A stretch of DNA of 64,000 nt from Cyclobacterium marinum DSM 745 (GTDB lineage Bacteria > Bacteroidota > Bacteroidia > Cytophagales > Cyclobacteriaceae): assembly GCF_000222485.1 (NCBI RefSeq), contig NC_015914.1, positions 1,054,001-1,118,000 on the forward strand, read 5' to 3'. The stretch's first letter is position 1. Every line of letters begins with the position of its first letter. Below, in pieces: positions 18,278 through 27,251 of the stretch. The notes under the pieces are model-generated. The model was not told the DNA's origin. It did no database searches and saw only the letters and a list, made by a program, of their open reading frames with translations. Made by a program: the position numbers and the translations under genes.

Positions 18278-19156
18278 ATGGTAGCTTATATGTTTCCGGG
18301 CCAAGGAGCCCAATTCCCAGGCATGGGGAAATCACTTTATGAAAGCAGTTCTGAAGCCAAAGCATTATTTGAAAAGGCCAATGAAATTCTTGGGTTTAGT
18401 ATAACAGATATCATGTTTGATGGTACCCAAGAAGAATTAAAACAAACCAATGTAACCCAACCGGCCGTTTTTCTTCATTCCGCCATAGCCGCATTAACTG
18501 CTTCTAACTTTAATCCCGACATGGTAGCAGGCCATTCCTTAGGGGAATTTTCTGCCCTTGTAGCCAATAAAGCATTAAAATTTGAGGACGCATTAAAACT
18601 GGTCCACCAAAGGGCCCTCGCCATGCAAGAAGCTTGTGAAATCAACCCTTCAACTATGGCAGCAATCCTTGGTTTAGCTGATGAGAAAGTAGAAGAAATT
18701 TGTGCTTCCATTGAAGGACAAACAGTTGTAGCAGCCAATTACAATTGCCCCGGGCAATTGGTGATTTCAGGAAGTCTGGAAGGGATACAAATTGCCTGTG
18801 AGCAATTAAAAGAAGCCGGTGCTAAGCGGGCTCTCCCATTGCCTGTGGGAGGCGCTTTTCATTCACCATTAATGGAGCCTGCCAAGCTAAAGCTGGAAGC
18901 TGCTATTAATGCTACTACTTTTTCCGAACCGATTTGCCCTGTCTACCAAAACGTAAGTACCACTGCGGTAAGCGATATTGAAGCCATCAAGGCAAATTTA
19001 ATAGCCCAGCTTACAGCTCCTGTCAAGTGGACCCAATCTGTGCAAAACATGATTAAAGATGGGGCTTCAACCTTTATAGAATGTGGACCAGGTAAAGTAT
19101 TGCAAGGTTTAGTAAAAAAGATCAATAAAGAAGCAGAAACCAAATCACTCGATTAG
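18278..19156 (+). CDS. fabD: Malonyl-CoA:ACP transacylase
   Basis: FabD transfers malonyl groups from CoA to acyl carrier protein to feed fatty-acid elongation. The 292-residue protein begins MVAYMFPGQGAQFPGMG, the standard family N-terminus. An upstream in-frame ATG (18245) would add 11 residues without family similarity and would overlap the promoter box, so I reject it. The catalytic serine is S87 in AGHSLGE, and the partner histidine lies in GGAFHSPLM near residue 199. A C-terminal IECGPGKVLQGLVKKI completes the fold. It is monocistronic with its own promoter and terminator. Confidence 0.96.
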   Translation: MVAYMFPGQGAQFPGMGKSLYESSSEAKALFEKANEILGFSITDIMFDGTQEELKQTNVTQPAVFLHSAIAALTASNFNPDMVAGHSLGEFSALVANKALKFEDALKLVHQRALAMQEACEINPSTMAAILGLADEKVEEICASIEGQTVVAANYNCPGQLVISGSLEGIQIACEQLKEAGAKRALPLPVGGAFHSPLMEPAKLKLEAAINATTFSEPICPVYQNVSTTAVSDIEAIKANLIAQLTAPVKWTQSVQNMIKDGASTFIECGPGKVLQGLVKKINKEAETKSLD

Positions 19157-19181
19157 TATATTCTATTTAGCAATAACTTGA

Positions 19182-19223
19182 GAAAAAAGGCTATTCTCCA
19201 ATGATGGAAAACAGCCTTTTTTC
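19182..19223. terminator. Bidirectional terminator between fabD and folK
   Basis: GAAAAAAGGCT (19182-19192) and AGCCTTTTTTC (19213-19223) are perfect 11-bp arms, and an inner TCCA/TGGA can pair too. A U-rich arm follows in both directions, which suits the convergent genes on either side. Confidence 0.8.
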
Positions 19224-19340
19224 TATTGGCTTTTAGCCCATATATTGCTAAATTCCTAGTGCTAAAAGAAGATCAATCAATCTATTAAATAACCGGGGTT
19301 AATTGTCAAGCTTACCTCTTGGCAATTACAAAGTTTATTT

Positions 19341-19829
19341 CTACCCCTCCTTTTGCCAAACCTTCACTTTTAATTTATCTTCACACTTTTGCATTAATTC
19401 TAAGGAAGACTTCCCAAACTGAGGATGAATAAATTCCGGTAATACTTCTGCCAAAGGAACGAGCACAAAGTTTCTTGAGGTCAAATGAGGATGTGGCACT
19501 TTCAGCCTTTCAGTCTCAATGATTTCATGGTCAAAATACAGAATGTCAATATCCATGGTTCTATCTCCCCACTTCACCCCACGCTTCCTGCCCAATTGAT
19601 TTTCAATTTGTTGGATAAAATTCAAGCATTCCTCCGCCTTCATAGACGTTCTCAAAACAAGCACCTGATTTAAATAGGCCCCATGCGAATTCCCTCCCCA
19701 AGCGGCTGTATGATAGATTGAAGACGCCTTTTCCAAGTCCATTTTTTGGGCGAGTAGTTGGCTTGCTTTGTTTAGCAAGGCAAGCCGGTCTCCCCTATTT
19801 CCACCTAAGCCCAATACTACCTGATGCAT
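19341..19829 (-). CDS. folK: 2-amino-4-hydroxy-6-hydroxymethyldihydropteridine diphosphokinase
   Basis: The 162-residue enzyme pyrophosphorylates 6-hydroxymethyl-dihydropterin in folate synthesis. Family elements are LGLGGNRGDR at 6-15, an YHTAAWG pterin-site stretch, FIQQIENQLGRKR and the signature KWGDRTMDIDILYF, whose two Asp residues bind magnesium. PHPHLTSRNFVLVPLAEV follows as usual. Length is normal. It is divergent from sppA across 78 bases. Confidence 0.95.
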   Translation of the reverse strand: MHQVVLGLGGNRGDRLALLNKASQLLAQKMDLEKASSIYHTAAWGGNSHGAYLNQVLVLRTSMKAEECLNFIQQIENQLGRKRGVKWGDRTMDIDILYFDHEIIETERLKVPHPHLTSRNFVLVPLAEVLPEFIHPQFGKSSLELMQKCEDKLKVKVWQKEG

Positions 19830-19874
19830 AAAGAATTAATTAAATCAAAACCAACAGTTTTGTGAAAAATAGGT

Positions 19875-19882
19875 TAATTTTG
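19875..19882 (+). promoter_or_regulatory. Candidate -7 box of sppA
   Basis: TAATTTTG fully matches TAnnTTTG and ends 25 bases before the sppA ATG. The nearest TTTG upstream (19859-19862) is only 12 bases away, closer than usual, so the -33 element is unclear. Confidence 0.35.
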
Positions 19883-19907
19883 AAGATTATTAAAAGAGAG
19901 CAAAGAT

Positions 19908-21668
19908 ATGAAATTTTTAAGCAATGTATTGGCCGTCATTGTTGGTCTGCTAATTTTCTGGGTAATAGGTTTCTTTTTATTGGCCGGAATTATCGCTATT
20001 GGATCCAGTGGAGATCAAGCAACTATTGAAGAAAATTCAGTGCTACACATAAAGCTTAACGGTATTCCTATTGTAGAAAGCGCACCTGATGATGATATTG
20101 GTTTACCAACCCTACCCTATCTTGGGAATACTACCACTATAGGGCTCAATCAAATAATAAAAGCCATCCGCACAGCTGAAGAAAATGACGATATCAAGGG
20201 GATTTACTTGGAAAGCGGTATGCTTTCGGCGGGTCAGGCCCATATTCTAGAAATTAGAAATGCGCTTAAGGAGTTTAGAAATAGCGGAAAATTTATTATT
20301 TCTTATTCTGAGTACTATACTGAGCCCGGTTATTTTCTTAGTTCCGTCGCAGATGAAATCTACGTCAACCCCATAGGGGATGTCGAGTTCAATGGTCTGG
20401 CAAGTGCACCGGTTTTCTTCAAAGGCCTATTTGAAAAACTAGAGATTGAACCTGTAATATTTAGAGTAGGTGAATTTAAAAGCGCCGTTGAACCATTCAT
20501 TTTAAAGAAAATGAGTGAAGAAAACCAACTACAGACCAAACAATACCTCAATGACATCAACAATGTTCTCGTAGAAAGTGTAGCTGAAAGCCGTCAACTT
20601 GACCTCGAAAAGATGAGGGCGGTTAATGATGGCATGTTGGTAAGAAATGCTCAAGATGCGCTTGACTACAAATTGGTCGACGGGCTTTGGTATGATGATC
20701 AGGTAAAAACACGATTGAAGGAAAAGTTGGGCTTATCAGAAGACAGCAAAGAAATCAATAGTATCGGCATCACAGGAATCAATCAAACTGCAAAAGCAAA
20801 AAATCGCCTTTCTGAAAATACCATAGCACTTATCATTGCTGATGGTGAGATAGTGGGAGGTGAAGCTTTGGATCAAATTAGTTCTGATCGCTTTCTGAAA
20901 GAAATCAGAAAAGCAAGAAAAAATGAGGACGTGAAGGCCATAGTAATAAGAATTAACTCTCCAGGAGGCTCCGTAATTGCTTCGGAGGTAATTTGGAGGG
21001 AGCTTTCTGAAGCCCAAAAAGAAAAGCCATTGATCGCTTCCATGTCCAACTATGCTGCATCCGGAGGCTATTATATAGCTGCACCGGCAGACACCATCGT
21101 GGCCTATCCCAACACCATTACCGGATCTATTGGTATTTTTGGTTTATGGTTTAATGCCAAGGGATTCTTGAACAACAAACTTGGCATTACTACAGATGAA
21201 GTCAAAACAGGACAATATTCGAACTTACTCGACCCGACGAAAACTATTTCAGAAACAGAAAAAGCCATCATGCAAAAAAAGGTAGAAGAAGGTTATGATA
21301 CTTTTATTAGCAGAGTTTCTGAAGGCCGAAAGATGAGCAAAGAGCAAGTGTTAGCCATTGCCGGTGGCAGGGTTTGGTCCGGTAAAATGGCCAAAGAAAA
21401 AGGTTTGGTAGATGTTCTTGGAGGTTTTGATGATGCCATCGAGATTGCAGCGAAAAAAGCCGGCATAGAGGAGGACTACAAATTGGTGGTTTACCCTAAA
21501 CAAAAGAGCATGTTAGAACAGATTATGGAAGATTTTGGCACTGATGTAGAAAGCACCTACCAACGCATCAAAATGGGTCAATCCTATGAAATCTTTAAAA
21601 CTCTTGAAAAACTCGAAAAACTGCAAGGCAGGATGGTGCTTTTACCTTTTCAATCAGAAATTAAATAA
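19908..21668 (+). CDS. sppA: Signal peptide peptidase SppA, 67K type
   Basis: The 586-residue membrane protease degrades cleaved signal peptides. An N-terminal helix (about 5-32) anchors it to the inner membrane. It is the long, tandem-domain form: the catalytic lysine is K191 in GEFKSAVEPF of the first half, and the nucleophile is S385 in NYAASGGYYIAAPADTI of the second half. That is the Lys-Ser arrangement of E. coli SppA. The SPGGSV oxyanion element and GSIGIFG follow the family pattern. It is followed after 12 bases by an exonuclease/phosphatase-fold gene, probably in one transcript. Confidence 0.94.
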   Translation: MKFLSNVLAVIVGLLIFWVIGFFLLAGIIAIGSSGDQATIEENSVLHIKLNGIPIVESAPDDDIGLPTLPYLGNTTTIGLNQIIKAIRTAEENDDIKGIYLESGMLSAGQAHILEIRNALKEFRNSGKFIISYSEYYTEPGYFLSSVADEIYVNPIGDVEFNGLASAPVFFKGLFEKLEIEPVIFRVGEFKSAVEPFILKKMSEENQLQTKQYLNDINNVLVESVAESRQLDLEKMRAVNDGMLVRNAQDALDYKLVDGLWYDDQVKTRLKEKLGLSEDSKEINSIGITGINQTAKAKNRLSENTIALIIADGEIVGGEALDQISSDRFLKEIRKARKNEDVKAIVIRINSPGGSVIASEVIWRELSEAQKEKPLIASMSNYAASGGYYIAAPADTIVAYPNTITGSIGIFGLWFNAKGFLNNKLGITTDEVKTGQYSNLLDPTKTISETEKAIMQKKVEEGYDTFISRVSEGRKMSKEQVLAIAGGRVWSGKMAKEKGLVDVLGGFDDAIEIAAKKAGIEEDYKLVVYPKQKSMLEQIMEDFGTDVESTYQRIKMGQSYEIFKTLEKLEKLQGRMVLLPFQSEIK

Positions 21669-21680
21669 CTAAACATAACA

Positions 21681-22577
21681 ATGAATATTTCCAACTTTTC
21701 AGGATTTAAAGCACCCATTTTCAATCTATCAATTTTAAAAATTCAAGTAGCACTATTCTTACTGATTGGGATTCAGGTCCCCGAAGGATTTGCCCAAGAA
21801 ACCTACAATATCGCTACCTATAACATTCGCTATGCCAACCAAAATGATGAGGGCAATTTATGGGAAGACAGAGCCCCACATTTGATAAACTTGATACAAT
21901 TCCATGAAATGGACATCATTGGAACCCAAGAGGGATTGTTTAACCAGCTTGAAATGGTTAAAGAAGGTTTAAATTTCCCCTATATTGGTGTGGGAAGAGA
22001 TACAGGAAAGAAGGAAGGAGAGTTTAGTGCTGTATTTTATAACCCCGAAAAATTCACTTTAATTGAGCAGAATACTTTTTGGCTTTCTCCTACTCCAGAA
22101 AAACCCTCTAAAGGCTGGGATGCCTCATTGAACCGGGTTTGTTCTTGGGCTAAATTCAAAACCCAAGATGGCCAGGAATTCTATGTTTTCAATGTTCACT
22201 ATGACCACAGAGGACAAAAAGCAAGGGAAGAAAGCAGCAAGTTATTGCTTAAAAAAATCAAATCTATCAACAAAGATAATCTCCCATGTATTCTTACAGG
22301 AGATTTTAATATAGAGGATGACAATCCTGCCTACGATGAAATCACCAAGGGGAATCTAATGAAAGACAGTAAAAAAGAATCTTTACTCCCTCCTTATGGG
22401 CCATTGGGCACCTTTACCGGGTTTAAATGGGATATGTTACCCGATAGGAGAATAGATTACATTTTTGTCAACGATAAAGTAAAAACGCTTCACCACGGAA
22501 CCATATCGGATAATTATGGCAAAAAATACCCTTCTGATCATTTCCCGGTAATGGTAAAAGTTCAACTGGGAAATTAA
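21681..22577 (+). CDS. Secreted endonuclease/exonuclease/phosphatase family protein
   Basis: The 298-residue protein has a long N-terminal leader with a hydrophobic segment at about 22-35 and a likely cleavage near FAQ (38). The rest is the EEP metallohydrolase fold: ATYNIRYANQND (Asn metal ligand), IIGTQEGLFNQ (Glu ligand), NVHYDHRGQKAREESS, LTGDFNIEDDNPAY (Asp-Asn pair) and the C-terminal SDHFPVMV (catalytic His). Such secreted enzymes act on phosphodiesters or phosphate esters of nucleic acids, lipids or sugars; the substrate cannot be told. The long leader leaves some doubt about the exact start. Confidence 0.88.
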   Translation: MNISNFSGFKAPIFNLSILKIQVALFLLIGIQVPEGFAQETYNIATYNIRYANQNDEGNLWEDRAPHLINLIQFHEMDIIGTQEGLFNQLEMVKEGLNFPYIGVGRDTGKKEGEFSAVFYNPEKFTLIEQNTFWLSPTPEKPSKGWDASLNRVCSWAKFKTQDGQEFYVFNVHYDHRGQKAREESSKLLLKKIKSINKDNLPCILTGDFNIEDDNPAYDEITKGNLMKDSKKESLLPPYGPLGTFTGFKWDMLPDRRIDYIFVNDKVKTLHHGTISDNYGKKYPSDHFPVMVKVQLGN

Positions 22578-22673
22578 CGGTCTTACAGCAATTCATCGTC
22601 TTTCCACTTGCAAAAAGTAGATAACTTTTGGTAATCCTTATCTATAAAGGTGCGCCAAAAAGTATTAATGTAT

Positions 22674-22681
22674 TATTTTTG
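22674..22681 (+). promoter_or_regulatory. Candidate -7 box of valS
   Basis: TATTTTTG fully matches TAnnTTTG and ends 19 bases before the valS ATG. I see no clear TTG at the right distance upstream. Confidence 0.35.
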
Positions 22682-22700
22682 CACCTCAAAATGATTTAAA

Positions 22701-25328
22701 ATGGCACTACCTACCAAATATACTCCCTCAAATACTGAATCTAAATGGTACCAATACTGGATGGAACAAGGAATGTTTCATTCAGAACCGGACGGTAATA
22801 AAGAACCTTATTCAATTGTAATCCCCCCACCCAATGTCACAGGTGTACTCCACATGGGGCATATGTTAAACAACACCATCCAAGATATCCTTGTAAGGAA
22901 AGCGAGAATGGAAGGCAAAAATGTCTGTTGGGTTCCCGGTACTGACCATGCTTCCATAGCCACTGAGGCAAAGGTGGTGGCCATGTTAAAAGAAAAAGGG
23001 ATAGAGAAAAAATCACTTAACAGAGAATCTTTTCTAACCCATGCTTGGGAATGGAAAGAAAAATATGGTGGAATTATTCTTGAACAACTCAAAAAATTAG
23101 GTGCATCTTGTGACTGGGAAAGAACGCGTTTCACCATGGACAAGGACCTCAGTGAGGCTGTCATCAATGTATTTATTGACCTACATAAAAAAGGGAAAAT
23201 TTATAGGGGTATAAGAATGGTCAACTGGGATCCTAAGGGTCGGACGGCACTTTCTGATGATGAGGTAATCTTCAAAGAAATTTCTTCAAAGCTTTACTAT
23301 ATCAATTATAATATTGAAGGTGAAGATGAATACCTTACCATAGCCACCACCAGACCGGAAACCATAATGGCGGATGTGGCCATATGTATTCATCCGGATG
23401 ACCCCAGATTTTCACATCTAAAAGGGAAAAAAGCAGTAATTCCATTGATCAATAAACCCATTCCAATTATTGAAGATGCCTATGTGGACATGGAGTTTGG
23501 TACCGGTTGTTTAAAAATCACACCGGCCCATGATATCAATGATTACGAGATTGGAATAAGGCATCAACTTGAAGTCATCGATATTTTGAGCGATGACGGA
23601 ACCTTAAACGAAAAAGCTCAGCTGCTTGTAGGTGAGGACCGATTTATTGCGAGAAAAAAGATAGCCAAGCTATTAAAAGAGGCCGGCCAACTCAACAAGG
23701 AAGAAGCTTATACATCTAATGTAGGGCATTCTGAACGAACAGATGCAGTAATTGAGCCCAAATTATCCATGCAGTGGTTTTTGAACATGGAGGAGATTAC
23801 CCAACCTGCGCTTAAGGCTGTGATGGATGATAGCGTAAAGCTATTCCCACCCAAATTTAAAAACATGTACAAAAGTTGGATGGAAAACGTAAGGGATTGG
23901 TGCATTTCAAGACAACTTTGGTGGGGCCATCAAATCCCTGCATACTACCTTCCTAATGGAGAATATGTGGTAGCATCAACCATAGAAGAAGCAGTCCAAC
24001 TGGCCAACGAAAATCATGAAGGAGAATTCACTGCTTCAGACCTAAGGCAAGATGAGGATGTTTTGGACACCTGGTTTTCGTCATGGCTTTGGCCTATTTC
24101 AGTTTTTGATCCTGACTTTTTCAAAACAGGTAAAAAAAATGAAGATCTTGCTTATTACTATCCTACCAATGATTTGGTAACAGCACCGGAAATATTATTT
24201 TTCTGGGTGGCACGAATGATAATTGCAGGCTATGAGTACACGGGAGAGAAACCATTTAGAAATGTTTATTTAACAGGGATTGTAAGGGACAAACTCGGCA
24301 GAAAAATGTCCAAATCACTAGGCAACTCACCTGACCCACTAGAGTTAATAGAGCAATATGGTGCAGATGGAGTGAGGACAGGAATGCTTTTCAGTAGTCC
24401 TGCAGGCAATGATCTTCTGTATGACGAAAAACTTGTAGAGCAAGGGAGAAATTTCTGCAATAAAATATGGAATGCCTACCGTTTGATCGAGGGATGGGAA
24501 GTAACTGAGAAAGCAGATACAAGCAATGACACTGCCATTGCTTGGTTTGAAAACCGATTCAACCAAGCTCTTCATGAGATTACAGATCACTTTCAGAAAT
24601 TCCGAATTTCGGATGCCTTGATGTCTGTTTATAAATTAATTTGGGATGACTTTTGCTCCTGGTATCTGGAAATGATTAAACCTGAATACCAAGCACCGAT
24701 CGACAAGGCCACAAAAGAGCAGACCATTGTTTTCTTCGAAAACCTTATGAAGGTCTTACACCCATTTATGCCCTTCATTACCGAGGAGCTTTGGCAGCAA
24801 TTGGGTGACAGGAAAGAAGGGGAAGCCATCATGATCTCCTCTTGGCCTGAATTGGGAGAATTTGACAGCAAAATTATTGAAGAAGCTGCCAAAGTATTTG
24901 AAATTGTATCCCAAATTCGAAATGTCAGGGCTTCCAAAGGGATTTCTCCTAAAGAAGCTTTTGAACTGACCATTCACACCTCCGACACAAGTTTATACGA
25001 TGGATATGGTGAAATTATTTCAAAATTGGCGAATATATCCAGTATCCAATTTGGGGAGAACGTAGCCAATGCGGTTAGCTTTGTGGTAAAATCAGATGAA
25101 TTTTTTATTCCATTGAATGAAAAGATCGACCTTGACCAAGAAAGAGAAAACCTTCAGAAGGAATTGGATTACACCTTAGGATTCTTAAAAGCTGTTTCTA
25201 AAAAACTAGAAAATGAGCGTTTTGTCAACCATGCCCCTGAGGCTGTCGTTGCAAGGGAAAAGAAAAAGATGGAGGATGCTAAATCTAAAGTTAAAGCCTT
25301 AGAAGACAATATTAAAAAGCTAGGCTAA
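22701..25328 (+). CDS. valS: Valine-tRNA ligase
   Basis: The 875-residue class I synthetase charges tRNA-Val. The ATP-binding HIGH motif is HMGH at 51-54 ([13 protein letters not shown]) and the KMSKS loop is at 535-539. An editing CP1 domain lies between, with [15 protein letters not shown] and [15 protein letters not shown] as landmarks. The anticodon-binding domain follows, and the C-terminal 60-70 residues form the charged coiled-coil arm typical of ValRS. Length is normal. A large hairpin follows the stop codon. Confidence 0.97.
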   Translation: MALPTKYTPSNTESKWYQYWMEQGMFHSEPDGNKEPYSIVIPPPNVTGVLHMGHMLNNTIQDILVRKARMEGKNVCWVPGTDHASIATEAKVVAMLKEKGIEKKSLNRESFLTHAWEWKEKYGGIILEQLKKLGASCDWERTRFTMDKDLSEAVINVFIDLHKKGKIYRGIRMVNWDPKGRTALSDDEVIFKEISSKLYYINYNIEGEDEYLTIATTRPETIMADVAICIHPDDPRFSHLKGKKAVIPLINKPIPIIEDAYVDMEFGTGCLKITPAHDINDYEIGIRHQLEVIDILSDDGTLNEKAQLLVGEDRFIARKKIAKLLKEAGQLNKEEAYTSNVGHSERTDAVIEPKLSMQWFLNMEEITQPALKAVMDDSVKLFPPKFKNMYKSWMENVRDWCISRQLWWGHQIPAYYLPNGEYVVASTIEEAVQLANENHEGEFTASDLRQDEDVLDTWFSSWLWPISVFDPDFFKTGKKNEDLAYYYPTNDLVTAPEILFFWVARMIIAGYEYTGEKPFRNVYLTGIVRDKLGRKMSKSLGNSPDPLELIEQYGADGVRTGMLFSSPAGNDLLYDEKLVEQGRNFCNKIWNAYRLIEGWEVTEKADTSNDTAIAWFENRFNQALHEITDHFQKFRISDALMSVYKLIWDDFCSWYLEMIKPEYQAPIDKATKEQTIVFFENLMKVLHPFMPFITEELWQQLGDRKEGEAIMISSWPELGEFDSKIIEEAAKVFEIVSQIRNVRASKGISPKEAFELTIHTSDTSLYDGYGEIISKLANISSIQFGENVANAVSFVVKSDEFFIPLNEKIDLDQERENLQKELDYTLGFLKAVSKKLENERFVNHAPEAVVAREKKKMEDAKSKVKALEDNIKKLG

Positions 25329-25333
25329 AAAGA

Positions 25334-25393
25334 AACTCCTTTAATTTCAGATATAAATAGCCTTTCTATACTATATCTGGAATTAAAGGAGTT
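25334..25393. terminator. 22-bp hairpin between valS and ppa
   Basis: Bases 25334-25355 pair with 25372-25393 at 21 of 22 positions, the exception being a G-U pair, around a 16-base loop. Leftward the stem is followed by a U-rich stretch (complement of 25326-25333), so it fits ppa termination best and may also stop valS transcripts. Confidence 0.65.
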
Positions 25394-25425
25394 AAATATT
25401 CAGGATAAACTTAGGTTTATTTTTT

Positions 25426-25965
25426 TTATTTTACTGTCCTAAAAGTTTTGTCATAAAGCTCTACAGCATCTGTAATGATTCGCATGGCATCTTCTTTACC
25501 AAGAAAATCCTCAACTTTCACTTCTTTATTTTCGAGTTTCTTATAATCCTCAAAAAATCTGTGTGTTTCTTTCATCAAATGTGGAGGAAGTTCTGAAATA
25601 TCCTCGTAATAATTTACGGACTGATCGTCAGCAGCAACAGCAATAATTTTATCATCTGCCTCTCCCCCATCAATCATTCTCATTACGCCTATAACTTTGG
25701 CTTTGACAAGCGTCATCGAAGGTATATCAATCTGGGAAATAATTAATATATCCAGTGGATCACGGTCCTCACAGAATGTCTGAGGGATGAAACCATAATT
25801 TGCCGGATAATGGACTGCTGAAAAAAGCACTCGATCCAACAAAAGCATACCTGATTTTTTATCAAGTTCATACTTACCTTTACTTCCTTTGGGTATCTCA
25901 ATTACTCCCGTTACGTATTCCGGTGAGTCGTCCCCAATACTTACATCATGCCAAGGGTTAATCAT
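25426..25965 (-). CDS. ppa: Inorganic pyrophosphatase (family I)
   Basis: This 179-residue cytoplasmic enzyme hydrolyses pyrophosphate to phosphate. The family I signature [10 protein letters not shown] provides the metal-binding aspartates. [19 protein letters not shown] near 22-40 and [13 protein letters not shown] near 57-69 are the other classic stretches. [12 protein letters not shown] and the C-terminal [16 protein letters not shown] are also typical. Length is normal. It is monocistronic between an upstream 194-base gap and the shared hairpin. Confidence 0.96.
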   Translation of the reverse strand: MINPWHDVSIGDDSPEYVTGVIEIPKGSKGKYELDKKSGMLLLDRVLFSAVHYPANYGFIPQTFCEDRDPLDILIISQIDIPSMTLVKAKVIGVMRMIDGGEADDKIIAVAADDQSVNYYEDISELPPHLMKETHRFFEDYKKLENKEVKVEDFLGKEDAMRIITDAVELYDKTFRTVK

Positions 25966-26159
25966 AAAAAAACATCTTAATTGATAAAACTAATGTTGCA
26001 AATTACCTCCATTTTATATCTCAACAAAGGAATTAATAAAATTTAAAAAGGATTTCAAGATATTCAAGCTAACCGGACAGTAGAAAATTGCGAACTTTAT
26101 TCAAAAACATTCCTAAACCAATAGTCCGAGAAAAAGAAAATACTATAAATAACACTGTG

Positions 26160-27248
26160 TCAAAGCTCTAGCAAATTTGGAAGATATACAAGGACCTCTG
26201 TACCATTTCCGGGAGTTGAATTCAGTTCTACTTTTCCTTTGAGTTGCTCTATAGATTCTTTAACCATATAGAGTCCAAGACCTGAGCCAACATTTCTCTG
26301 GGTGGCTCGATGAAAAAGATTAAACACATCATTTTTGTGTCTTTCTTCAATCCCTATTCCATTATCAGAAATATGGATCACTGCTGTTTCTTGATTTGCC
26401 TTTATGACAATTTTTATCCATTTACCGGGTTCATCCTTTTGAAACTTAAAGGCGTTACTGAATAAATTATTAAGGATGACCCTAATTTTTGATTCATCCG
26501 AATGAAAAGATTCCTCTTGTTCTATCGCCACACATAATTCAATCCCTGTAAGGTTCCATTTTGCTTTATATTCAGCTAGCAATTGGTCTAGAATCCCATT
26601 GAAATTGATGGCTACAACTTTATTTTCAATTTTTGTGGACCTGTAAAAATCCAGCATTTTATAAATAAAGTCATCCAATTTCAATGTGGCAGAATCAATC
26701 ATTTCAAAATATTCAATGATCCCCGGATCTGAAACTTCCATTTTGGCAAGCTTGGATATCCCCGAAATACTCATGAGGGGGCCACGCAATTCGTGTGACA
26801 AACTGTATACAAACTGATTCATTTCAGAATGCAGCTTCTGCAATCGTGTATTTTTTTCTTTTAATTCCTTTCTTGCGTCAAATATTTCAGCCGCATTTAA
26901 AATTGCATTTTTTATTTGCTCAATATTCCAGGGCTTATCAATAAAACGATAAACCTCACCTCTATTGATGGCGTCAATAACACTTGAAATATCCGAATAA
27001 CCGGTTAATAATATTCTAATAGGGTCGGGGTTAATTTCAACAAGCTTTTCGAAAAACTCAACGCCTGTCATTCCAGGCATCCTTTGATCAGCAATGACCA
27101 CCTGAAATTCATAATTTTTTGCAAGGATCAGCCCCTCCTCAGCATCCATAGCTGTTTGCACTTTAAACTCTTTCCTCAATGCTGCCTTGAATGAATTCAG
27201 ATTATTATCCTCATCATCAATGTACAGCACATCGATCCTTTTCCTCAT
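26160..27248 (-). CDS. Response regulator receiver-histidine kinase hybrid
   Basis: The 362-residue soluble protein has an N-terminal receiver domain (about 5-122) with acidic pocket D11/D12, phosphoacceptor D54 in IADQRMPGMTG, T82 and K105. A short linker coiled coil follows. A HisKA domain has the phosphoacceptor H152 in SLSHELRGPL, and an ATPase domain has NNLFSNAFKF, DNGIGI and GSGLGLYMVKES. The receiver-first layout suggests a phosphorelay intermediate whose kinase activity is set by its receiver. It is the last gene of a four-gene operon, starting 3 bases after the stop of a membrane sensor kinase that is its likely upstream partner. Its receiver closely resembles that of the divergent gene at 31444. 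It has no DNA-binding domain. Confidence 0.92.
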   Translation of the reverse strand: MRKRIDVLYIDDEDNNLNSFKAALRKEFKVQTAMDAEEGLILAKNYEFQVVIADQRMPGMTGVEFFEKLVEINPDPIRILLTGYSDISSVIDAINRGEVYRFIDKPWNIEQIKNAILNAAEIFDARKELKEKNTRLQKLHSEMNQFVYSLSHELRGPLMSISGISKLAKMEVSDPGIIEYFEMIDSATLKLDDFIYKMLDFYRSTKIENKVVAINFNGILDQLLAEYKAKWNLTGIELCVAIEQEESFHSDESKIRVILNNLFSNAFKFQKDEPGKWIKIVIKANQETAVIHISDNGIGIEERHKNDVFNLFHRATQRNVGSGLGLYMVKESIEQLKGKVELNSTPGNGTEVLVYLPNLLEL

Positions 27249-27251
27249 CTG

